Shown in pieces: positions 1 to 7,674 of a DNA stretch of 14,837 nt. The notes beneath the pieces are model-generated. The model was not told the DNA's origin. It worked only from the letters and a program-made list of their open reading frames with translations, and searched no databases. The translations under genes and the position numbers were made by a program. Position 1 is the stretch's first letter. Each line of letters begins with the position of its first letter. The stretch comes from an uncultured Collinsella sp. (GTDB lineage: Bacteria > Actinomycetota > Coriobacteriia > Coriobacteriales > Coriobacteriaceae). Location of the stretch: contig UQXC01000053.1 in assembly GCA_900544995.1 (NCBI GenBank), positions 1 to 14,837 of the forward strand. Reading direction: 5' to 3'.

Positions 1-102
1 CGTTCGCATGGGGGGGCCGCCGGCCTCATCGCCTACAGCGCCCGCCGCACGGCGCTCGAAACCGACACTGCCGATGAGGTCAATTCTGATAAGCCTCACT
101 AG
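1..102 (+). CDS. 3' end of an unidentified gene (partial)
   Basis: Frame 1 is open from the window edge to a TAG at 100-102, giving 33 residues. The piece has a small-residue-rich hydrophobic patch (GGAAGLIAYS) followed by two arginines and an acidic, polar tail. This would suit the last membrane segment and cytoplasmic tail of a membrane protein, but it is too short to assign. The gene converges on the minus-strand lipoprotein gene, and a hairpin lies between them. Coding status is inferred from the open frame and the abrupt change to non-coding sequence after the stop. Confidence 0.5.
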   Translation, partial: RSHGGAAGLIAYSARRTALETDTADEVNSDKPH

Positions 103-149
103 CTCTCAGTTACCTTTGCGAGAGACGCCGACTCGGCTCATCGAACATC

Positions 150-186
150 AAAAGGGGCTGGCCCCGATAACTCGGAGCCAGCCTTG
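150..186 (-). terminator. Hairpin terminator of the lipoprotein gene
   Basis: GGCTGGC (156-162) pairs perfectly with GCCAGCC (177-183), extended by two G-T wobbles. Read on the minus strand the hairpin is followed by TTTT, so it is a Rho-independent terminator about 30 bases after the lipoprotein stop codon. The + strand side lacks a T-run, but the hairpin could also slow transcripts of the upstream gene. Confidence 0.65.
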
Positions 187-212
187 AGTCGCCTGACGTG
201 AGAATCACAGCG

Positions 213-1232
213 CTACTTGAGCTTCAGAGCCTCCATCATGGGCACGGCGGCATCCCAATCGATCTTCCAGCCGATCGACACGCGGACGGTTTCACCCGTT
301 GCGGGAGCCGTCGCAAACAGTGTATGGCCGTTGTCGGGACCGGTAAAGCGCAGCCACGTTATGCCGTTGCACTCGACCTGGTCGGTTGTTGTCTCCTTGC
401 CTTCGTAGACCTGCTCTAGGCTTGCAACCTCTTCCTCCGGCGAGCGCGGGAAGATGCTGATGTTCAGGCGTCCTCCAGTCTCGTCGTGGAAGAAGTCTGC
501 CTTTTCGCGCTCTTCGTCGGACGAATCCAGCGTGTACCCATCGGCGGCCTCGATGCTGTACGATGCGCAGTCGATGCCCGTTAAATCTGCCTTCTCGCCA
601 GAATCGGCCACGCCGCCGGCCGCCTTGAACTCCTTGGTCTCGCATCCCGTGGTGTCAAAGTGCATGGCCTCATGATTCTTGGCGGGGGCATAAGCGTCTA
701 CGAACTCGACAGTGATGGGCCCGTAGTACGCCGTCTTGGGCGCCCAGAAATACACGTACTCAACGGTCTCGCCCGGGCCGATATCTGGCCTCTCGGAAAG
801 GTCGATGCCCTCGTGCAGCTCATCGGGAGCCTCGCTTGCAACGTAGTCGAGCACGGCCGCCTTGTCGGAAGTAAACAACGGGTCGCCTGCCTCAAGATCG
901 CCCTGGGCAGCATGCACGTTAAAGGAACTGAACGTCCTGTTCTTTGTGTTGTTGTTGGTGATCTTGATGTGCAGGTAAAAGCCGTCCTGCAGCTTGGCAT
1001 CGCCGCGATAGAACGTACCGTGAGCCACCGACTCATAGGTAATGCCTGCTACCTCGACCGTCTGCGAATCATAGGCCTTGGGCTTTTCCTGCACAGGCGC
1101 GCTGCCGCCCGAACTGCCAGCCGAGCCGCTCGGAGCACTACCGCCACAGCCGGCCACCGTACACGCCAGCACGGCCGAAAGCGTCACGGTGGGAATTCCT
1201 AACAGCAGCTTCTTCGTCATGGGCTTCATCAT
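213..1232 (-). CDS. Secreted lipoprotein with an Ig-like / DUF5067-type domain
   Basis: Predicted 339-residue surface lipoprotein. The N-terminus has a basic start (MTKK), a hydrophobic stretch and a lipobox VAGC with the lipidated cysteine at residue 29, followed by a Gly/Ser-rich linker to about residue 48. The next 150 residues contain the pattern 'hydrophobic strand - ITNNNTKNRTFSSF' and a GPGETVEYVY segment, like the telokin-type, Ig-fold DUF4352/DUF5067 lipoproteins of Gram-positives. The C-terminal ~110 residues form a second acidic domain that I do not recognise. The start at 1232 has AAGGAG eight bases upstream; the frame stays open to 1595 but that extension has no ribosome site and would bury the signal peptide. 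ATGs at 1229 and 1220 are alternatives. Likely monocistronic, with its terminator at 150-186. Function is unknown; cell-envelope sensing or binding is only a guess. Confidence 0.85.
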   Translation of the reverse strand: MMKPMTKKLLLGIPTVTLSAVLACTVAGCGGSAPSGSAGSSGGSAPVQEKPKAYDSQTVEVAGITYESVAHGTFYRGDAKLQDGFYLHIKITNNNTKNRTFSSFNVHAAQGDLEAGDPLFTSDKAAVLDYVASEAPDELHEGIDLSERPDIGPGETVEYVYFWAPKTAYYGPITVEFVDAYAPAKNHEAMHFDTTGCETKEFKAAGGVADSGEKADLTGIDCASYSIEAADGYTLDSSDEEREKADFFHDETGGRLNISIFPRSPEEEVASLEQVYEGKETTTDQVECNGITWLRFTGPDNGHTLFATAPATGETVRVSIGWKIDWDAAVPMMEALKLK

Positions 1233-1374
1233 CCTCACCGCTCCTTTCGCTTGCACCTCATCCGTTGCCCAAGGCCTTCGTCGTCCCGTGGCATCGGCTT
1301 CCACTATGAGCGTATGACGAAACACGGCGCCGGCGAAGTGACCCGTGGCCCAAATAACGACCCACCAGCGTTCC

Positions 1375-1418
1375 TTATGGGCCAAAAGAACTCGCACATG
1401 CACGCCCCCGGCCCATAA
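1375..1418. repeat. 9-base inverted repeat in the intergenic region
   Basis: TTATGGGCC (1375-1383) and GGCCCATAA (1410-1418) are perfect inverted copies separated by 26 bases. They lie in the 401-base gap (1233-1633) between the divergent lipoprotein and ATPase genes. The repeat could be a hairpin in the lipoprotein leader or a binding site. I see no coding sequence in the gap and no convincing -35/-10 pair for the lipoprotein gene. Confidence 0.4.
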
Positions 1419-1527
1419 AACGAGACGTCTGTCCCAATGTTCGATTCGATCCAACAATCCGCACGACACGTTTTCGACAACGTATCCAACCGCAAACGCA
1501 GCAAGACGCATTCGGCCGCCTTCAAAT

Positions 1528-1633
1528 TTACTCGGGCAGAACCGACTCGGTTTTGTCCGAGTAAACTCGAGCATAAACTGATCCATGCGATACAATTAAC
1601 TCGGACAAAACCGAGTCGGAAGGAACCGAGTAA
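1528..1633. promoter_or_regulatory. Nested inverted-repeat operator array at the ATPase start
   Basis: A 21-base perfect inverted repeat (1542-1562 against 1599-1619) is flanked by an outer 8-base repeat (TTACTCGG 1528-1535 against CCGAGTAA 1626-1633) across symmetric 6-base gaps. It breaks down into four dyads of the form ACTCGG-N6-CCGAGT (two with one mismatch) at 1530-1547, 1545-1562, 1599-1616 and 1614-1631, overlapping in pairs by three bases. The 36-base centre holds a TACAAT (1591-1596) that could be a -10, though no good -35 is visible. The Shine-Dalgarno bases (GGAAGGAA, 1618-1625) sit in the right-hand dyad, and the GTG start follows directly at 1634. This suits a multi-site repressor operator, or an RNA hairpin hiding the ribosome site. 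Confidence 0.8.
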
Positions 1634-3016
1634 GTGGAATTTATTGGCAGGGAGCGTGAGCTCGCCCGTATTAAGAAAACGCTCAAAGCACCCGAGCAGC
1701 GCAATGTTCTCATTTACGGCAGGCGTCGCGTCGGAAAAAGTGAGCTCATCAAGCAGGCGCTAACCGATTTGTCGGACGTCGCAACGGTCTATTACGAGTG
1801 CCGCCAAACCTCCGAGGCAGACAACCTCGAGAGTCTGTCCGTCCTTGTTGCTGAAGCGCTGAGCTTTCCTCCGCTCGCCTTCACAGGCATCCGCGAGCTC
1901 ATCGAATTTCTGTTTGCCCAAGCTAAAGACAAGAACATTACCCTCGTTCTCGACGAATACCCCTACTTGAGAGATGCGGTTAAAGGCCTAGACAGCATTC
2001 TTCAGACCTCAATCGACGCCCACAGGGAAGACTCACGTTTAAACATTGTCCTGTGCGGCTCCTACGTTGAGATTATGAAATCCCTCATCGAGCATGAAAG
2101 CCCCCTCTACGGGCGAATTGATCTCGCGCTTGAGCTTAAGCCCATGGATTACTTTGACGCTGCGAAGTTCTATCCCGCGTTCTCGCCCGAGGACAAGGTG
2201 CGGCTCTATAGCGTTTTTGGCGGTATCCCCTTTTACAATCGCCTCATCGATCAATCCCAAAGCGTACGCGACAACATCATCGAGCTCGTCACGGAACCTG
2301 GCGCCCGCTTAGAAAGCGAGGTGCCGTCCTATCTCAACGCCGAGATCTCGAAGATGACCAACGCCAACGAAGTTTTCGGGGCTCTCGCACAAGGCTACTC
2401 CCGTTGGGGGGACGTGCTGGCACAGTCGCACGTCTCGAGCGGTCCGGCCATGGCAGACGTGCTCGACAAGCTCATGTCACTCGAAATCGTCCAAAAGCGT
2501 GCACCCATCAACGACCCTACGAACAAGCGCAAGTCTGGCTACTTTGTAGTGGATCCGCTTTCGCTCTTTTACTATCGCTATGTTTTCCGCAATGCCTCAG
2601 CGCGTCAGCTGCTCGACTCGGAAGTCTTCTATGATCGTCACGTCTTCCAAGACTTCGAGGAAAACTACGTTCCTCATATGTTCGAGGAGATCTGCCGTCA
2701 ATACCTCGTGCGGCAGAACAGGACCGGCAAGATCGAACCGGCTTTCGACGCCATAGGCAAGTACTGGTACGACGACCCCGCAAACAAAACGAGCGGCGAA
2801 TTCGATGTGGTAACGCAAGACCCCGAGGGCTACGCATTCTACGAAGCAAAGTTCCGCAAATCCCCCATCACGCAAAAAATGGTCGACGAGGAAATCGCCC
2901 AAGTCGAGGCAACGGGACTCAAGTGCCATCGCTATGGATTCTTCTCCCGTTCGGGCTTCGAAGCTGGCGAAAGCGATCGAACCGTCTTCATCGACCTGCC
3001 GCAGATGTTTGGATAG
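1634..3016 (+). CDS. AAA ATPase with C-terminal DUF234 (PD-(D/E)XK-like) domain
   Basis: A 460-residue protein of the archaeal-type ATPase family (PF01637) with a C-terminal DUF234 region. It begins with the family's F-I-G-R-E-x-E-L signature. Walker A is GRRRVGKS (29-36) and Walker B is LVLDE (D107, E108). The middle part (about 200-330) should carry a winged-helix domain. The C-terminal part has D391 in EFDVV followed by E404-A-K406, the spacing of a PD-(D/E)XK nuclease core, so the catalytic residues look intact. The GTG start is chosen because GGAAGGAA lies eight bases upstream and the conserved N-terminus begins there. Base composition is lower in GC than in the following topoisomerase genes, suggesting transfer. 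It is flanked by the dyad array upstream and an SOS box downstream. The family's biological role is unsettled; DNA transactions or defence are possible. Confidence 0.9.
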   Translation: MEFIGRERELARIKKTLKAPEQRNVLIYGRRRVGKSELIKQALTDLSDVATVYYECRQTSEADNLESLSVLVAEALSFPPLAFTGIRELIEFLFAQAKDKNITLVLDEYPYLRDAVKGLDSILQTSIDAHREDSRLNIVLCGSYVEIMKSLIEHESPLYGRIDLALELKPMDYFDAAKFYPAFSPEDKVRLYSVFGGIPFYNRLIDQSQSVRDNIIELVTEPGARLESEVPSYLNAEISKMTNANEVFGALAQGYSRWGDVLAQSHVSSGPAMADVLDKLMSLEIVQKRAPINDPTNKRKSGYFVVDPLSLFYYRYVFRNASARQLLDSEVFYDRHVFQDFEENYVPHMFEEICRQYLVRQNRTGKIEPAFDAIGKYWYDDPANKTSGEFDVVTQDPEGYAFYEAKFRKSPITQKMVDEEIAQVEATGLKCHRYGFFSRSGFEAGESDRTVFIDLPQMFG

Positions 3017-3058
3017 GACAGGACAGGTCCCTCCCGCATTCCAAGCATTCATTATCTA

Positions 3059-3076
3059 ATCGAACGATTGTTCGAT
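3059..3076. promoter_or_regulatory. LexA (SOS) box upstream of the topoisomerase operon
   Basis: ATCGAAC-GATT-GTTCGAT is a perfect 7-4-7 dyad. Its core, TCGAAC-N4-GTTCGA (3060-3075), matches the LexA site of mycobacteria and other actinobacteria exactly, and is close to the Bacillus DinR/LexA consensus CGAAC-N4-GTTCG. It lies 15 bases upstream of the -35 of the putative topoisomerase promoter. It is the only such site I see in the window. LexA binding is inferred from the match. Confidence 0.75.
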
Positions 3077-3090
3077 GGATTTCGTGTTGG

Positions 3091-3119
3091 TTGGAATCGT
3101 CTGTGGGCTGGGCTATGCT
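3091..3119 (+). promoter_or_regulatory. Putative promoter of the topoisomerase operon
   Basis: TTGGAA (3091-3096) and TATGCT (3114-3119) are separated by exactly 17 bases; each matches the sigma-70 consensus at four of six positions. Transcription would start near 3126, giving a leader of about 48 bases before the ATG at 3174. The LexA box lies just upstream. Confidence 0.5.
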
Positions 3120-3173
3120 ACCTTGACTATCTATATGACTAAAACGCAGCAAAGGAGCACCGAGAGAGCGAGT

Positions 3174-5171
3174 ATGGCAAAAAACACCGCAAACTATGGT
3201 AACGACAGTATCCGCCAGCTCAAGGACGAGGAGCGCGTACGCCTGCGCCCTGCCGTCATCTTCGGCTCGGACGGACTCGATGGCTGCGCGCATGCCGCCT
3301 TCGAGATTCTGTCCAACGCCGTTGACGAGGCGCGCCAGGGCTACGGCAAGCTCATCACCCTTACCGCCTTTCGCGATGGCTCCATTCAGGTAGAGGACAA
3401 CGGCCGTGGCTGCCCGCTCGACTGGAACCCCTCCGAGAAGCGCTTTAACTGGGAACTCGTCTTTTGCGAGCTCTACGCCGGCGGCAAATACAATAACAAC
3501 CAGGGCGGCGACTACGACTTCTCGCTCGGTACCAACGGCCTGGGCTCGTGCGCGACCCAGTACGCCTCCGAGTACATGGACGTCACGGTTTGGCGCGATG
3601 GCAACAAGTACTCCCTGCACTTTAAGAAGGGCAAGGTTGTCGGCGCCAAGAAGAAGGCACTCGAGATTGAGCCCAGCGACGAGAACCGCACCGGCACCAC
3701 CATCAAGTGGCGCCCCGATCTTGAGGTCTTTACCTCGATCAGCATTCCCCACGACTGGTATCGCGAGACCATGCGCCGCCAGGCCGTGGTCAACGCCAAC
3801 GTGACCTTCCGCCTGCGCATCGAGGGCGACGATGGTGAGTTTTCCGAAGAGGATTTTTGCTATCCCAAGGGCATCGAGGACTATGTGCTCGAGAAGGTCG
3901 GTACCGACTACCTTACCGAGCCCTTCTTTATCGAGGCCGACCGTCGCGGTCGCGACCGCGAGGACCTGCCCGACTACAACGTGAAGATTACCGCGTGCAT
4001 GTGCTTCTCGCGCACCTTCATGATGCAGGAGTACTACCACAACTCATCGTGGCTCGAGAACGGCGGTTCGCCCGAGAAGGCCGCCCGCAGCGCTCTGACC
4101 AGCGCCATCGATGCCTACATCAAGCAACAGGGCAAGTACAACAAAAACGAGAGCGGCATTAAGTGGCAAGACGTCCAGGACTGCCTGGTGCTGGTGACCA
4201 ACTGCTTCTCCACCCAGACGTCCTATGAAAACCAGACTAAGAAGGCCATCAACAACCGCTTTATCCAGCAGGCTATGACGGCCTTCTTTAAGGAGCGCCT
4301 CTCGACCTACTTGATCGAGAACAAAGACGCTGCCAACAAGATCATGGAGCAGGTGCTCATCAACAAGCGCTCGCGCGAGAACGCCGAAAAGACGCGCCAG
4401 AGCATCAAGACCAACCTGCAGCAGAAGACCGACATGGCCAACCGCGTGCAGAAGTTCATCGACTGCCGCTCCAAAGATAAGAACCGTCGCGAGATCTACA
4501 TCGTAGAGGGCGACTCGGCAGCAGGCGCCATTCGTACCTCGCGCGATGCCGAGTTCCAGGGCGTTATGCCCGTCCGTGGCAAAATCCTCAACTGCCTAAA
4601 GGAGGACTATCCACGCATCTTTAAGTCCGACATCATCATGGACCTCATGCGCGTGCTGGGCTGCGGCGTGGAGATCAAGGACAAGCGCATCAAAAACCTT
4701 GGTGCCTTTGACCTGGACAACCTCAACTGGAACAAGGTCATCATCTGTACGGACGCCGACGTCGACGGTTACCACATCCGCACGCTCGTGCTCACCATGC
4801 TTTACCGCCTGGTGCCCACGCTTATCGACGAAGGTTACGTGTATATCGCCGAGTCGCCGCTCTACGAGATCAACTGCAAAGAGAAGACCTACTTTGCCTA
4901 CACCGAGCTCGAGAAGAACGGCATCCTCAAGGAGATTGGCGACCAAAAGTGCTCCATCAACCGCTCCAAGGGTCTTGGTGAGAACGACCCGGACATGATG
5001 TGGCTCACCACCATGAACCCCGAGACGCGTCGCCTGATCAAGGTGGAGCCCGAGGACGTCACCAAGATGGAGACCATGTTCAATCTGTTGCTGGGCAACG
5101 ACGAGGCGGGCCGCAAGCGCCATATCTCCGAGCACGGCAAGGAATACCTGGACCAGCTGGACCTGCAGTAG
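3174..5171 (+). CDS. Type IIA DNA topoisomerase, subunit B (divergent GyrB/ParE family)
   Basis: A 665-residue ATPase subunit of a gyrase/topoisomerase IV-type enzyme, which changes DNA topology by ATP-driven strand passage. The GHKL ATP site has E44 (catalytic base) and N48 in EILSNAVDEA, and D75 in DNGRG. The ATP lid is atypical: SLGTNGLGS instead of the usual bacterial GGLHGVG. The transducer lysine K356 lies in QTK. The TOPRIM domain has EGDSAAG (E445), PVRGKILN and TDADVDG (D527, D529, D531), then a modified INRSKGLGEND in place of QRYKGLGEM. The start at 3174 (MAKN) is preferred although AAAGGAG (3151-3157) is 16 bases away; an in-frame ATG at 3135 lacks a ribosome site, and the frame also extends back to 3075, inside the SOS box. 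It is co-transcribed with the A subunit 45 bases downstream. The divergence suggests a second or third topoisomerase pair rather than housekeeping gyrase. Confidence 0.93.
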   Translation: MAKNTANYGNDSIRQLKDEERVRLRPAVIFGSDGLDGCAHAAFEILSNAVDEARQGYGKLITLTAFRDGSIQVEDNGRGCPLDWNPSEKRFNWELVFCELYAGGKYNNNQGGDYDFSLGTNGLGSCATQYASEYMDVTVWRDGNKYSLHFKKGKVVGAKKKALEIEPSDENRTGTTIKWRPDLEVFTSISIPHDWYRETMRRQAVVNANVTFRLRIEGDDGEFSEEDFCYPKGIEDYVLEKVGTDYLTEPFFIEADRRGRDREDLPDYNVKITACMCFSRTFMMQEYYHNSSWLENGGSPEKAARSALTSAIDAYIKQQGKYNKNESGIKWQDVQDCLVLVTNCFSTQTSYENQTKKAINNRFIQQAMTAFFKERLSTYLIENKDAANKIMEQVLINKRSRENAEKTRQSIKTNLQQKTDMANRVQKFIDCRSKDKNRREIYIVEGDSAAGAIRTSRDAEFQGVMPVRGKILNCLKEDYPRIFKSDIIMDLMRVLGCGVEIKDKRIKNLGAFDLDNLNWNKVIICTDADVDGYHIRTLVLTMLYRLVPTLIDEGYVYIAESPLYEINCKEKTYFAYTELEKNGILKEIGDQKCSINRSKGLGENDPDMMWLTTMNPETRRLIKVEPEDVTKMETMFNLLLGNDEAGRKRHISEHGKEYLDQLDLQ

Positions 5172-5216
5172 CAGCAAATCGATAACGACGGCCCATAAGA
5201 AGTTCAAGAGGAAATC

Positions 5217-7457
5217 GTGGCAAAGAAGAAGACGAAGAACCAGCCAAAGAAAAAGCAGGTCAACGCCGAGAACGTTATCGGCCTGCACTCCGAGGTCACC
5301 GACCAGCCGATCACGCAGACGCTCGAAGTCAACTACATGCCCTATGCCATGAGCGTCAACGTCTCGCGTGCGTTCCCCGAAATTGACGGCTTTAAGCCGT
5401 CGCACCGCAAGCTGCTCTACACCATGTACAAGATGGGTCTGCTCAAGGGCGAGCGCCAGAAGAGCGCCAACATCGTGGGCCAGACCATGAAGCTCAACCC
5501 GCACGGCGATGCCGCGATCTACGAGACGATGGTGCGCCTGTCGACGGGCAACGAAGCGCTGCTTGCGCCCTTCGTGGAGTCGAAGGGCAACTTTGGCAAG
5601 TACTATTCGGGCGACCTGAGCTACGCCGCCTCGCGTTATACCGAGGCCAAGCTCTCCCCCATCAGCGCCGAGATCTTCAAGGACATCGACAAGGATCCGG
5701 TCGACTTCGTCGACAGCTACGACGGCGCCATGAAGGAGCCGCGCCTGCTGCCCACCACGTTTCCCAACATCCTTGTCTCGGCCAATAAGGGCATCGGCGT
5801 CGCCATGGCATCCGACATCTGCGGCTTCAACCTCAACGAGGTCTGTACTGCCACCATGCACTACCTGCAGGATCCCGACTGCGACCTGCTCGAGTACATG
5901 CCCATGCCCGACTTCTCGACCGGCGGCGAGATTATCTACCGTCGCGAGGAGATGGAGAAGATCATCGAGACCGGCCTTGGCAGCTTCCAGATTCGCTCCC
6001 GCTGGCGCTGGATTCCCGAAGAGCGCATCATCGAGGTGTACGAGATTCCCTACACCACCAAGACCGATGTCATCATCGAGCGCATCGTCAAGCTCTCCAA
6101 GGAGGGCAAGGTCAAGGAGATCGCCGACATCCGCGATGAGACCGACCTTTCGGGTCTGCGCATCGCCACCGACCTTAAGCGCGGCGTCGACCCCGACAAG
6201 CTCATGGCCAAGCTCTATCGCTCGACCACGCTGCAGGATTCGTTCTCGTGCAACTTCAACGTGCTGGTCGATGGTTACCCTCGCGTTATGGGCGTGCGCC
6301 AGATTCTGCACGAGTGGGTCAAGTGGCGTATTGAGTCCACGCGTCGCCGCATTAACTTTGACCTGGGCAAAAAGTCCGAGCGCCTGCACCTGCTGCACGG
6401 CCTCGAGGCGATCTTGCTCGACATCGACAAGGCCATCGCCATCATCCGCGGCACCAAGCTCGAAGCCGAGGTCGTGCCCAACCTTATGAAGGGTTTCGAC
6501 ATCGACGAGACCCAGGCCGAGTTTGTTGCCGAGCTTAAGCTCCGCAACATCAACGAGGAGTACATCCTCAACCGCACCAAGGACATTGCCAAGCTTGAGG
6601 GCGAGATTGCCGAGCTTGAGGAGATCCTCTCCAGCGAGGAGAACATCAAGAAGGTCATCAGCGACGAGCTGGCCGCGGTCAACAAGAAGTACGTGATGCC
6701 GCGCCGCACGGGCAGGATCGAGCCCCACGAGGTTATCGAGGTAAGCTTGGAGCCCGAGGTCGAGGAGTACCCGGTTACCATCATGCTTTCGCGCGATGGC
6801 TACCTTAAGAAGATGACGGACCGCGTGCTCAAGAAGGCCACTACGCTCAAGTACAAAGACGGCGACAAACCCTTTATCGAGTTTCCGTCCTCCAACACCC
6901 ACGAGCTGCTGGTCTTTACCAACAAGAGCCAGGTATACAAGTGCAAGGTTGCGGCGTTTGAGGACACCAAGTCGGCCCAGCTGGGCTCGTATCTGCCCAC
7001 CGACCTCGAGATGGAACCCGACGAGAGCGTCATCTGGGTCATCGACCCCGAGGACTACAAGGCCGACGTGTTGTTCGTCTTTGAGAACGGTCGCGTGGTG
7101 CGCGTCGCGCTTTCTGGATACGTCACCAAGACCAACCGCAAGCGCCTCAAGAACGCCATCTACGGCGGCAGCAAACTGCTGTATGCACAGGTGCTCAAGG
7201 AAGATCGCGACATCGCGCTGGTCTCGAGCGACTATCGCTTGATGAACTTCAACACGTCGCTACTCAAGACCAAGACGACAACCAACACGCAGGGCGTCCA
7301 AGCCTTTACGGCCAAGAAGGGCCGCTCGGTCACCACCGTCGGCACAACCGAGGAGATTCTTGGCGCCGGCGTCTCGGCCGAGAAGTTCACCGCGCAGAGC
7401 CTACCCTCCGCCGGTGCCCTCATGAAAGAAAACGACATGCCGAGCCTGTTTGACTAG
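5217..7457 (+). CDS. Type IIA DNA topoisomerase, subunit A (divergent GyrA/ParC family)
   Basis: A 746-residue DNA-breakage subunit, partner of the preceding B subunit. A Lys-rich tail (1-14) precedes the winged-helix domain. The catalytic tyrosine is Y141 in AASRYTEAKLS. The quinolone-resistance region reads NPHGDAAIYE, so the positions equal to E. coli GyrA Ser83 and Asp87 are Ala99 and Glu103. A coiled-coil arm (about 395-490) is followed by a beta-pinwheel C-terminal domain from about 515. I see no GyrA-box (QRRGGKG), which gyrase needs for wrapping and negative supercoiling, so relaxation or decatenation in the style of topoisomerase IV is more likely. The GTG start has AGAGGAAA about five bases upstream. 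A hairpin terminator follows the stop. Orthology to parC is likely but not certain. Confidence 0.93.
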   Translation: MAKKKTKNQPKKKQVNAENVIGLHSEVTDQPITQTLEVNYMPYAMSVNVSRAFPEIDGFKPSHRKLLYTMYKMGLLKGERQKSANIVGQTMKLNPHGDAAIYETMVRLSTGNEALLAPFVESKGNFGKYYSGDLSYAASRYTEAKLSPISAEIFKDIDKDPVDFVDSYDGAMKEPRLLPTTFPNILVSANKGIGVAMASDICGFNLNEVCTATMHYLQDPDCDLLEYMPMPDFSTGGEIIYRREEMEKIIETGLGSFQIRSRWRWIPEERIIEVYEIPYTTKTDVIIERIVKLSKEGKVKEIADIRDETDLSGLRIATDLKRGVDPDKLMAKLYRSTTLQDSFSCNFNVLVDGYPRVMGVRQILHEWVKWRIESTRRRINFDLGKKSERLHLLHGLEAILLDIDKAIAIIRGTKLEAEVVPNLMKGFDIDETQAEFVAELKLRNINEEYILNRTKDIAKLEGEIAELEEILSSEENIKKVISDELAAVNKKYVMPRRTGRIEPHEVIEVSLEPEVEEYPVTIMLSRDGYLKKMTDRVLKKATTLKYKDGDKPFIEFPSSNTHELLVFTNKSQVYKCKVAAFEDTKSAQLGSYLPTDLEMEPDESVIWVIDPEDYKADVLFVFENGRVVRVALSGYVTKTNRKRLKNAIYGGSKLLYAQVLKEDRDIALVSSDYRLMNFNTSLLKTKTTTNTQGVQAFTAKKGRSVTTVGTTEEILGAGVSAEKFTAQSLPSAGALMKENDMPSLFD

Positions 7458-7493
7458 GACGACGGCAGAACCGCCATAAGCTCTCAAAACGGT

Positions 7494-7530
7494 GGGGCCC
7501 GAAGCGCAGCAACATCGCGCTCCGGGCCCC
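7494..7530 (+). terminator. Hairpin after the topoisomerase operon
   Basis: A 14-base stem (7494-7507 with 7517-7530) has one A-C mismatch and a 9-base loop; it begins GGGGCCCG and ends CGGGCCCC. It sits 37 bases after the stop codon of the A subunit. There is no T-run on the + strand, so it may act as a pause or 3'-end stabiliser, or as a terminator without a U-tract. Confidence 0.65.
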
Positions 7531-7610
7531 GCTCGCTGCAACGTAGTCGGAATAATAGGAATCCCCGTTTTTCACTCCTGCAATCCCGCGGCACAAGACA
7601 TGTTAAACCG

Positions 7611-7667
7611 TTAGCAAAACTTGCAAAAATTAGCAAAAGTTGCAAAAACTAGCAAAACCTGCAAAGG
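7611..7667. repeat. Three tandem 19-base direct repeats (TTAGCAAAA/TTGCAAAA type)
   Basis: Three adjacent 19-base units at 7611-7629, 7630-7648 and 7649-7667 share the pattern YTAGCAAAA-S-YTGCAAARR. Units 1 and 2 differ at a single base; unit 3 is more diverged. Each unit contains two GCAAAA half-sites about one helical turn apart, so a protein could bind the same face of the DNA. The array ends eight bases before the ATG at 7675 that would have begun the ATPase gene, now a pseudogene. An operator for that gene is the simplest explanation. The flanking 7531-7610 shows nothing I can name. Confidence 0.7.
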
Positions 7668-7674
7668 GGCCACC

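Noticed and set aside
128..175. CCGACTCGG (128-136) and ACTCGG (170-175), matching half-sites of the ATPase operator
   Set aside because: Neither has the partner half-site at the required 6-base spacing; a 6- to 9-base match of GC-rich sequence can occur by chance.
1233..1595. N-terminal extension of the lipoprotein gene to 1595
   Set aside because: It would place 121 residues ahead of a good signal peptide and lipobox, and has no ribosome site; AAGGAG sits correctly before 1232.
2988..4040. A 350-codon minus-strand open frame across the SOS box and the start of the topoisomerase B gene
   Set aside because: Low-complexity Ala/Val/Leu composition as a shadow of the sense gene; no domain and no ribosome site.
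4596..6902. A 768-codon open frame on the minus strand, antisense to both topoisomerase genes
   Set aside because: It crosses two conserved genes, is dominated by Leu, Val, Asp and His typical of antisense GC-rich reading frames, and has no recognisable motif or ribosome site.
7611..7667. CRISPR array
   Set aside because: Repeats are 19 bases and directly adjacent with no unique spacers, and no cas genes are present.
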